Assembly: GCA_934875675.1 (NCBI GenBank) | Contig: CAKXIK010000029.1 | Location: forward strand, 17,621-33,169 | Direction: 5' to 3' | DNA: 15,549 nucleotides | Source of the DNA: an uncultured bacterium | GTDB lineage: Bacteria; Bacillota; Clostridia; Oscillospirales; Acutalibacteraceae | Shown here: positions 5,905 through 12,128 of the stretch, piece after piece | Numbering within the stretch: position 1 is the stretch's first letter | Layout of the letters: each line of letters begins with the position of its first letter | Notes under the pieces: model-generated | Seen by the model: only the letters and a program-made list of their open reading frames with translations | Told to the model about the DNA's origin: nothing | Databases searched by the model: none | Position numbers and translations under genes: made by a program

Positions 5905-7533
5905 ATGGCAAAGAAGATTATTTACGGCGAAGAGGCTCGCAAAGCTCTCCAGTCCGGTATCGACCAGCTTGCGAATACGGTTAAAATCACCTTGGGCCCG
6001 AAGGGACGCAACGTGGTGCTGGATAAGAAGTTTGGCGCTCCGCTGATTACGAATGATGGTGTGACCATCGCAAAAGAAGTAGAGCTGGACGATCCATTTG
6101 AAAACATGGGTGCGCAGCTGGTTAAAGAAGTTGCAACCAAAACCAATGATGTTGCCGGCGACGGTACCACCACGGCTACACTGCTTGCACAGGCTCTCAT
6201 CCGTGAAGGCATGAAGAATGTTACCGCCGGAGCAAACCCGATGATCGTCCGCAAGGGTATTTCCAAGGCCGTTGACGTGGCAGTGAACGCAGTTGTCAAG
6301 AACTCCAAAAAAGTGAATGGCTCTGATGATATCGCCCGTGTTGCAACGATCTCCGCTGCAGATCCGTTTATCGGCAAGCTGATTGCTGAGGCAATGGAAA
6401 AGGTTACCGCTGATGGCGTCATTACCGTTGAAGAGTCCAAGACGGCGGAGACCTATTCCGAAGTTGTGGAAGGTATGCAGTTTGACCGCGGATATATCAC
6501 TCCGTATATGGTTACCGATACCGATAAGATGGAAGCTGTCATCGATGATGCCAACATCTTGATTACAGACAAGAAGATTTCCAACATTCAGGAAATTCTG
6601 CCGCTGCTCGAGCAGATTGTTCAGTCCGGCAAAAAGCTCGTGATTATTGCGGAAGATATTGAAGGCGAAGCACTTTCCACGTTGATTGTGAACCGTCTGC
6701 GTGGTACGTTTACCTGTGTTGCAGTCAAGGCTCCGGGCTTTGGCGATCGCCGCAAGGAGATGCTGCGCGATATCGCAATTCTCACCGGTGGTCAGGTAAT
6801 CTCCGAAGAGCTTGGCCTTGAGCTGAAGGATGCCACCATGGCTCAGCTTGGTCATGCACGTCAGGTTAAGGTTGACAAAGAGAACACCATCATTGTTGGC
6901 GGTGCCGGCGATTCTGATGAGATTAAAGGACGCGTTTCTCAGATTCGTGCCCAGATTGAAACCACTACCTCCGATTTCGATCGCGAGAAGCTGCAGGAGC
7001 GTTTGGCAAAGCTTTCCGGCGGTGTTGCGGTTATCAAGGTTGGTGCTGCAACTGAAATCGAAATGAAGGAAAAGAAGCTGCGCATTGAAGATGCTCTTGC
7101 TGCCACCAAGGCTGCTGTTGAAGAGGGCATTGTTGCCGGCGGCGGTGTTGCATTGGTCAATGCCATTCCGGAAGTTGATGCACTGCTCAGCGAGACCGAA
7201 GGCGACGAGCGTACCGGCGTGAAGATTGTGAAGAAAGCGCTGGAAGAGCCGCTCCGTCAGATCGCTGCCAACGCAGGCGTAGAAGGTTCCGTTATTGTTG
7301 AGAATATCTGCAAGAGCGGCAAGGTTGGTTACGGCTATAATGCTTTGACTGACGAATATATGGACATGATCCCGGCAGGTATTGTTGATCCGACTAAGGT
7401 TACCCGTTCTGCACTGCAGAATGCTGCTTCTGTTGCTTCGATGGTGCTCACGACCGAATCCCTTGTAACCGACATCAAGGAGCCGGCTCCGGCAATGCCG
7501 GCAGCACCGGCAGGTCCGGAAGGAATGTATTAA
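5905..7533 (+). CDS. groL: GroEL 60-kDa chaperonin
   Basis: 542 residues, full-length type I chaperonin. Landmarks are ITLGPKGRNVVLD (28-40), D51 in NDGVTI, VAGDGTTTATLLAQ (83-96) with ATPase aspartate D86, the apical-domain segment RGYITPYM, and AAVEEGIVAGGGVAL near the C-terminal equatorial domain. As a double heptamer with GroES it folds cytosolic proteins using ATP. The SD AGGAGG (5890-5895) is 9 bases from ATG. Odd point: the flexible C-terminal tail is PAPAMPAAPAGPEGMY rather than the common run of Gly-Gly-Met repeats. A strong terminator lies 37 bases after the stop. The long antisense frame at 5815-7560 is a codon-bias shadow. Confidence 0.98.
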   Translation: MAKKIIYGEEARKALQSGIDQLANTVKITLGPKGRNVVLDKKFGAPLITNDGVTIAKEVELDDPFENMGAQLVKEVATKTNDVAGDGTTTATLLAQALIREGMKNVTAGANPMIVRKGISKAVDVAVNAVVKNSKKVNGSDDIARVATISAADPFIGKLIAEAMEKVTADGVITVEESKTAETYSEVVEGMQFDRGYITPYMVTDTDKMEAVIDDANILITDKKISNIQEILPLLEQIVQSGKKLVIIAEDIEGEALSTLIVNRLRGTFTCVAVKAPGFGDRRKEMLRDIAILTGGQVISEELGLELKDATMAQLGHARQVKVDKENTIIVGGAGDSDEIKGRVSQIRAQIETTTSDFDREKLQERLAKLSGGVAVIKVGAATEIEMKEKKLRIEDALAATKAAVEEGIVAGGGVALVNAIPEVDALLSETEGDERTGVKIVKKALEEPLRQIAANAGVEGSVIVENICKSGKVGYGYNALTDEYMDMIPAGIVDPTKVTRSALQNAASVASMVLTTESLVTDIKEPAPAMPAAPAGPEGMY

Positions 7534-7570
7534 TCGATTCATTCCTTTGCAAAAATTCATCTAAATGATA

Positions 7571-7610
7571 AACCGGAGAAACGTGGGTGGACACGTTTCT
7601 CCGGTTTTTT
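7571..7610 (+). terminator. intrinsic terminator of the groESL operon
   Basis: Perfect 15-bp stem (7571-7585 with 7592-7606), 6-base loop GGTGGA, GC-rich core CCGGAGAAACGTG, and a T-run at 7605-7610. It ends the groES-groEL transcript. Confidence 0.96.
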
Positions 7611-7683
7611 ATGGTGAAGAAGGAACATTTACAAATTAATTAAGAAATAATGTTTGAAATGATATTTTATTCTGTGACAGCTA

Positions 7684-7697
7684 TGGTATAATATACC
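7684..7697 (+). promoter_or_regulatory. extended -10 promoter of the GH25 lysozyme gene
   Basis: TGGTATAAT at 7684-7692 is a perfect extended -10 (TGn plus TATAAT). No good -35 box lies at 16-18 bases; TTGAAA at 7654-7659 is too far. The -10 box lies inside the inverted repeat GGTATA-A-TATACC (7685-7697), which could act as an operator. The predicted start is near 7699. Confidence 0.6.
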
Positions 7698-7698
7698 T

Positions 7699-7896
7699 TT
7701 AGTAGGGATTATTTTAACCCATTTTCCAGAAGATCTCATACCGTCCTCATGGAACCGCAGTACAAAAATGAAGTTAGAACCATGATTGATGGCTTCCGTA
7801 TGCATATTTTGTCATCTGCGTATCTAAGGGATTCGTATTACATAGGGATATCGGATCAATTTAAATTGAGAGCCATCATAATAAAGGAGAAGAAGC
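7699..7896 (+). other. long 5' leader of the lysozyme mRNA
   Basis: About 198 bases between the promoter and ATG 7897, within a 363-base gap after groEL. No known riboswitch class is recognisable. Structure seen: GATGGCT (7788-7794) can pair with AGCCATC (7871-7877), and a perfect 14-bp palindrome TCAATTTAAATTGA lies at 7856-7869, just before the SD AAAGGAG (7883-7889). A frame starting at 7749 overlaps the lysozyme start in another phase, has no SD and no family features, and is not called. Confidence 0.4.
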
Positions 7897-9435
7897 ATGG
7901 AGAAAAAAAGCGGAATCGCAGCAATTATTTTAAGTGGCGTAATAGCCTTTGGCATCGCTGGAGATATTCGTCCGTCAACAGCGGCATCGGTTTCAGTTTC
8001 GCAGCCGAGTGAGGATACGTCGTCACAAAACGCGTCTTCCGCCGATTCTTTAAATGAGCTGTGCGGAATGATTATGAATGCAGCGGCGCTTCCAATTGCA
8101 AATGTTTCAACTCCCGAAACCAGCAGCCAAGAGACGAGCAGCGTGGTCGTGAATAAGACCCCGGTTGTTTATACCAAGGAAGAAATTAAAGAGGCGGTGC
8201 ATAAGAAGCCTACGCAGGAAGAACAGAAAAAGGCCGACGCGGAAGATTCACAGCGTGTGGAGCAGCCAGCCAAGGAAGAGGAGGAAGCTCCGATTGTAAT
8301 TTTGCCAACACCACCCGCTTCGTCAGTACCGCCTGCTTCATCAACTGCCCCGGTGTCGCCATCATCAACAGGCAGTTCCGGTTCATCGGCAACATCATCA
8401 AAATTGCCAGTGTCCAGCAGCCCTGCGGTGGTTGCCAAACCAAAGGGCTGGAGCACGATTGGGGGAAAACAATATTACAGCAGTGACGGAATCAGTTATT
8501 TGACAGGTTGGCAGACAATTAATAATCGGAGATACTATTTTGCCAATAGCGGAGCAAAGACTTCCTTGACGGGGATTGATGTTTCCACCTGGCAAAATGG
8601 AACGATTGATTGGAAAAAGGTAAAAGCGGATGGAATCGACTATGTAATGATTCGAGTCGGTTTCCGGGGAAATTCAACGGGATCGCTGGTTCTGGATAAT
8701 CGCTTTGAGGAACATTATGCCGGTGCAAAAGCGGCAGGGTTAAAGGTGGGCGTATATTTCTTTTCGCAATCCATCAACGTGCAGGAAGCAGTGGACGAAG
8801 CGCAGTTCACTCTGGAGGTATTGAAGACTCATCCGATCGATTATCCGGTGGCTTATGATATTGAGGACAATAGCCATCGTACAGCGGGACTTTCTAACCA
8901 GATGTATACGGATATGTGCAAGGCATTTTGCAGCACCATTCGTTCTGCAGGTTACACACCACAGCTTTACACTTATATTAATTATACAAAGAAATATTTG
9001 AACATGTCGGAGCTTACCTCTTATCAAATGTGGATTGCACATATGGGTGTGCCGGATAATGCAATCACAAGTTATAGTCATCCGTATGTTGCATGGCAAT
9101 ATAGTGCCACAGGAAAAGTTAACGGAATGTTGAGCAAGGACGGAACGGCAGCCAAGATCGATATGAACGTGATGGTGCTAGGGGGAATTGAACACACGCT
9201 TCAGCAGTCTTCTTCCTCTCAAAGCTCTTCTATTCCCTCGTCCACAGCCTCTTCCCATTCCGACAGTCAAACAACCTCTGAATCGGGAAGCAACAATCAA
9301 ACATCGTTACCCTCTGAAGGAGTCAGTGCGCAAGGGCAAAGTGGCAATGGATCGAGTAATGCGGAGTCCATTCAAACGTCTGCATCGGTACAATCGGATG
9401 GAAGTGCGGTTCATAGCGAACCCTCTTCGGATTAA
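7897..9435 (+). CDS. secreted GH25 lysozyme with cell-wall-binding-like repeats and Ser-rich linkers
   Basis: 512 residues. The N-terminal signal peptide has a basic start (MEKKS), a hydrophobic core (about 6-20) and a possible cleavage near 29-31. Residues 32-180 are a Ser/Thr/Pro/Glu-rich linker. Residues 183-217 hold two short aromatic repeats, GWSTIGGKQYY and GWQTINNRRYYF, resembling choline/cell-wall-binding repeats. The GH25 catalytic domain runs from about 225 to 432. It shows GIDVSTWQ with D228, AYDIED with the acidic pair D321 and E323 expected for N-acetylmuramidases, QLYTYINYTKKYL, MWIAHMG, and AWQYS with KIDMN at the end. The last 75 residues are a Ser/Gln/Thr-rich tail. It should cleave the MurNAc-GlcNAc bonds of peptidoglycan outside the cell. 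ATG 7897 has AAAGGAG 7 bases upstream. It is monocistronic, with its own promoter and terminator. Confidence 0.92.
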   Translation: MEKKSGIAAIILSGVIAFGIAGDIRPSTAASVSVSQPSEDTSSQNASSADSLNELCGMIMNAAALPIANVSTPETSSQETSSVVVNKTPVVYTKEEIKEAVHKKPTQEEQKKADAEDSQRVEQPAKEEEEAPIVILPTPPASSVPPASSTAPVSPSSTGSSGSSATSSKLPVSSSPAVVAKPKGWSTIGGKQYYSSDGISYLTGWQTINNRRYYFANSGAKTSLTGIDVSTWQNGTIDWKKVKADGIDYVMIRVGFRGNSTGSLVLDNRFEEHYAGAKAAGLKVGVYFFSQSINVQEAVDEAQFTLEVLKTHPIDYPVAYDIEDNSHRTAGLSNQMYTDMCKAFCSTIRSAGYTPQLYTYINYTKKYLNMSELTSYQMWIAHMGVPDNAITSYSHPYVAWQYSATGKVNGMLSKDGTAAKIDMNVMVLGGIEHTLQQSSSSQSSSIPSSTASSHSDSQTTSESGSNNQTSLPSEGVSAQGQSGNGSSNAESIQTSASVQSDGSAVHSEPSSD

Positions 9436-9443
9436 AAGCTGTA

Positions 9444-9480
9444 AAAAGCTCGTATTGCGTAATCAGCAATACGAGCTTTT
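9444..9480. terminator. bidirectional terminator between lysozyme and ABC exporter
   Basis: Perfect 15-bp stem (9444-9458 with 9466-9480) and a 7-base loop GTAATCA. Reading rightward it ends in T4, and reading leftward in T5 (complement of A at 9443-9447). It starts 8 bases after the lysozyme stop and 88 bases beyond the stop of the minus-strand ABC gene, so it can serve both convergent transcripts. Confidence 0.9.
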
Positions 9481-9568
9481 GTAGATTTAGGTCTCGGAAT
9501 TCAGGTATCTGTGATGAAATTCAGCAATTATGTGAGGATGGTCTGTAATTGTAGTAGAAATCGATATC

Positions 9569-11308
9569 TTAGTCCTCTTGCTTATCAAACTGAAGATTGT
9601 AATATTCGGCGTAAAGTCCGTTTTTGACAAGCAGCTCATCATGGGTGCCGCGTTCCTGAATCCCTTCGTCGTTGATAACAAGAATTTCGTCAGCATTGCG
9701 GATTGTGCTGAGCCGATGTGCAATCACCAGAGTGGTGCGGCCTATGGAAAGTTGCTCAAGAGCCTGCTGAATGTGGCGTTCGCTTTCATTATCCAATGCG
9801 GAGGTTGCTTCGTCCAGAATCAGAATCTTTGGATTTTTTAAAAAGACCCGCGCAATTGCGATTCGTTGTTTTTGTCCGCCGGAAAGACGAACGCCGCGCT
9901 CTCCTGCGCTTGTGTCGTAACCTTGTGGCAAAGAAAGAATAAAGTCATGAATATTGGCGCGTTTAGCCGCATCATACAGCTCGTCCTCCGTCGCATCCGG
10001 TTTGCCGTACAGAATATTTTCCCGAATGGTTCCACCGAACAGATAGACATCCTGCTGTACAATGCCGATGGCAGACCGCAAGGAATGAAGCGTCAGACCG
10101 CGAATATCCTGCTGATCGACCAGAATGCTGCCGTCCGTCACATCATAAAATCGTGGAATCAGGGAGCAGAGCGTGGTTTTTCCGCCGCCGGATGGACCAA
10201 CCAATGCCACGGTCTTGCCACGAGAAATCGAAAAGTTGACGTGATGCAGTACACGTTCGCCGTCGTCATATCCGAAAGAGACGTCATGAAAATCGATGTC
10301 ACCGTTCACATTGCAAAGCTGCTTGGCGTTCGGAGCGTCGATAATTTCCGGTTCGGTATCAATGACCTCCAGAAAACGGCGGAATCCGGCGTAGCCTTTT
10401 TGAAGCAGCTCCGTGAAATTGATCAGCGTTTCAATTGGTCCCATAAAGATGTTGATGTACAGAACATACAGCACCAGATCCGAAAGCGTTAGAGTGCCGT
10501 TTGCAATGGAGACACCGCCGACCACCAGCACAGCAGTGTAAAGAATGCCGAGAAAAAACGAATTTCCAGCGTGGAATTGCCCCATTACGCGATAGTTGCT
10601 GTTCTTAGACTCCAAAAACTGCTCATTCGTATCACGAAATTTCTCTTGTTCCAACGCTTCGTTGCCAAAGGATTTTACCACCCGGATGCCGGAGAGGCTG
10701 TCTTGTACGCGGGCATTGACCTTGGCGATCTTTTTGCGGTTATCCATAAAGGTCGTCTGCATTTTTTTATTCTGAAACCAGGAGAATATTACCATCACTG
10801 CCGTAACGGCAATCAAAATCAGCGTCATTTTCACATTGACCATCATCAACAGCACAAAGGAGCCGATGATTTTAATTGCGGAAATAAACACGTTTTCCGG
10901 ACCGTGATGCGCAAGCTCTGAAATATCAAAAAGGTCAGAAAGCAGCTTGCTCATCATTTCGCCGGTATTATTTTTGTCATAATAGGAAAAGGAAAGCCGC
11001 TGCAAGTGATCAAATAAATCCTGCCGCATGTTGCTTTCCATCCGTGCACCCATAATATGACCCCAGGTGGTAATAAAATACTGGCAGCCAAACCGAATCA
11101 GATACAGCACCAGCATTCCACCGCCGACCAAAAATACCGAACGTAGAATTTCGTTCCCTGGTTTGGTAAAAAGACCTTTTGTCAGACCGTTCAAGATCTG
11201 AGGAAATGCCAGATCAATTGCTGAAAGGGCAAGTGCACAAGCCATATCAAACCAAAAAAGAGCCCGATATGGTTTGTAATAATTGATAAACCGCTTCAGA
11301 ATCCGCAT
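9569..11308 (-). CDS. ABC exporter half-transporter (membrane and ATPase domains fused)
   Basis: 579 residues, type IV exporter layout. The membrane domain spans about residues 10-300 with helices near 16-36, 55-80, 138-180 and 248-290. The nucleotide-binding domain is C-terminal: Walker A GPSGGGKTT (371-379), Q-loop VQQD (417-420), signature LSGGQKQR (475-482), Walker B ILILDE (495-500) and H-loop H531. It should work as a dimer exporting a drug, lipid or peptide. No partner half-transporter is adjacent, so a homodimer is likely; the substrate is unknown. I chose ATG at 11308, with CGGAGGGC (11323-11316 on this strand) 8 bases upstream. An in-frame ATG at 11383 would add 25 basic residues and overlap a leader hairpin. 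It is the only minus-strand gene in the window. Confidence 0.92.
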   Translation of the reverse strand: MRILKRFINYYKPYRALFWFDMACALALSAIDLAFPQILNGLTKGLFTKPGNEILRSVFLVGGGMLVLYLIRFGCQYFITTWGHIMGARMESNMRQDLFDHLQRLSFSYYDKNNTGEMMSKLLSDLFDISELAHHGPENVFISAIKIIGSFVLLMMVNVKMTLILIAVTAVMVIFSWFQNKKMQTTFMDNRKKIAKVNARVQDSLSGIRVVKSFGNEALEQEKFRDTNEQFLESKNSNYRVMGQFHAGNSFFLGILYTAVLVVGGVSIANGTLTLSDLVLYVLYINIFMGPIETLINFTELLQKGYAGFRRFLEVIDTEPEIIDAPNAKQLCNVNGDIDFHDVSFGYDDGERVLHHVNFSISRGKTVALVGPSGGGKTTLCSLIPRFYDVTDGSILVDQQDIRGLTLHSLRSAIGIVQQDVYLFGGTIRENILYGKPDATEDELYDAAKRANIHDFILSLPQGYDTSAGERGVRLSGGQKQRIAIARVFLKNPKILILDEATSALDNESERHIQQALEQLSIGRTTLVIAHRLSTIRNADEILVINDEGIQERGTHDELLVKNGLYAEYYNLQFDKQED

Positions 11309-11342
11309 GGTAAAAGCCCTCCGTAAAATTCGTGAAATGTGG

Positions 11343-11372
11343 CGCGGATTTTGCTTGGTAAGAGAATCCGCG
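11343..11372 (-). promoter_or_regulatory. hairpin in the ABC exporter leader
   Basis: CGCGGATT (11343-11350) and AATCCGCG (11365-11372) form a perfect 8-bp GC-rich stem with a 14-base loop, in the leader of about 107 nt between the promoter and ATG 11308. No T-run follows on the minus strand, so it is not a simple terminator. It could be an operator or an RNA control element. Confidence 0.45.
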
Positions 11373-11421
11373 GGATACTTCATTTTCTTCCGATGCAAAG
11401 GGTTTTGCAGGAAGTTTCTTT

Positions 11422-11450
11422 ATTATACCTGATTGGGAAATGTGTTGCAA
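11422..11450 (-). promoter_or_regulatory. sigma-A promoter of the ABC exporter
   Basis: On the minus strand: TTGCAA (11450-11445), 17-base spacer, perfect TATAAT (11427-11422). The predicted start is near 11415. It diverges from the promoter of the small membrane protein gene. Confidence 0.75.
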
Positions 11451-11501
11451 GCCAAGACCGTTCGGATTGATTAGGCAGAAAGATGATTCCTGTCAAATGC
11501 C

Positions 11502-11530
11502 TTGAATTTTCAAAGGTAAACTGGTATCAT
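11502..11530 (+). promoter_or_regulatory. sigma-A promoter of the membrane protein / cation ATPase unit
   Basis: TTGAAT (11502-11507), 17-base spacer, TATCAT (11525-11530) preceded by TGG, giving an extended -10. The predicted start is near 11537, leaving a leader of about 97 bases. Together with the divergent ABC promoter it accounts for the 325-base gene-free stretch 11309-11633. Confidence 0.6.
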
Positions 11531-11633
11531 AAATACAGTCGACAATCAGAACTGAAAAAATTTGGCGAAAAAATCTGCTCCGCGTCTATGGTGCAGCAGA
11601 ACAGTCAAAGATTAATAGAAAGGACGTTGCCCC

Positions 11634-12080
11634 ATGAATAATTCGCAGGAAAGAAAAGTTACGGATGTTTCCCGGGAAAAGGCCGGAGCGGACAACCTTC
11701 GTCTTTCTTATTTGCCGCAGGATGATATCCGGCGTTATCCATATCAATACCCCGGCAGAGGAATTGCCGTTTCCGGTTTTGTGTTTTCTTTGGCACATCT
11801 GTTTTGCTTTGGATTGGTTCCCCCGCTTGCGTGTCTCGGTGTTATCGGTTCTGTAATTGCCTATCTCAAAGGAAACCGCCAGAACATTACATATCTTGGA
11901 TTTGCTTTTGGTGTGATCGGACTGATCATTTCCATTTGGGTCACCATAAAATTCGGCGGCTATGTTGCCAACCCGTCCGCTTTTTTGGAGATGTTTGCAG
12001 ATGCCTCTTCCACAGCATCCGGTACGTCGTCAGCAGCGGTATCCTCGATCGCAGAAGCAATTTCTTCTGCAGCAGGGTAA
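11634..12080 (+). CDS. small two-helix membrane protein (DUF4190-like)
   Basis: 148 residues, not firmly recognised. The polar N-terminus (1-42) ends in RRYPYQYPGRG. A hydrophobic region at about 43-78 (GIAVSGFVFSLAHLFCFGLVPPL and on) and a second helix at about 87-107 (YLGFAFGVIGLIISIWVTI) follow. Gly-rich repeats separated by a short basic loop (KGNRQN) resemble DUF4190-type proteins. The C-terminus (121-148) is almost only Ala and Ser. The function is unknown. ATG 11634 has GAAAGGAC about 8 bases upstream. The cation ATPase starts 48 bases later with no terminator between them, so they are probably cotranscribed; whether they work together is inference. Confidence 0.75.
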   Translation: MNNSQERKVTDVSREKAGADNLRLSYLPQDDIRRYPYQYPGRGIAVSGFVFSLAHLFCFGLVPPLACLGVIGSVIAYLKGNRQNITYLGFAFGVIGLIISIWVTIKFGGYVANPSAFLEMFADASSTASGTSSAAVSSIAEAISSAAG

Positions 12081-12128
12081 TGCAGGGTGCCGTTAAACCA
12101 ACAACATTCTGTCTTTGAGGAAATATTG

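Noticed and set aside
5815..7560. 581-codon open frame on the minus strand opposite groEL
   Set aside because: It is the complement of a strongly codon-biased gene, is unusually rich in Cys, His and Asn, has no ribosome binding site or promoter, and overlaps groES. Antisense frames on groEL are a familiar artefact.
7654..7692. TTGAAA at 7654 as -35 box for the lysozyme promoter
   Set aside because: The spacer to TATAAT would be 27 bases, far beyond the working 16-18; the extended -10 explains the promoter better.
7749..8012. 87-codon frame in the lysozyme leader, possibly an upstream peptide
   Set aside because: No ribosome binding site before 7749, overlap of over 110 bases with the lysozyme start, no recognisable features.
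9866..10492. 208-codon plus-strand frame opposite the ABC exporter
   Set aside because: It lies over the nucleotide-binding domain coding sequence, whose Walker and signature motifs are unambiguous.
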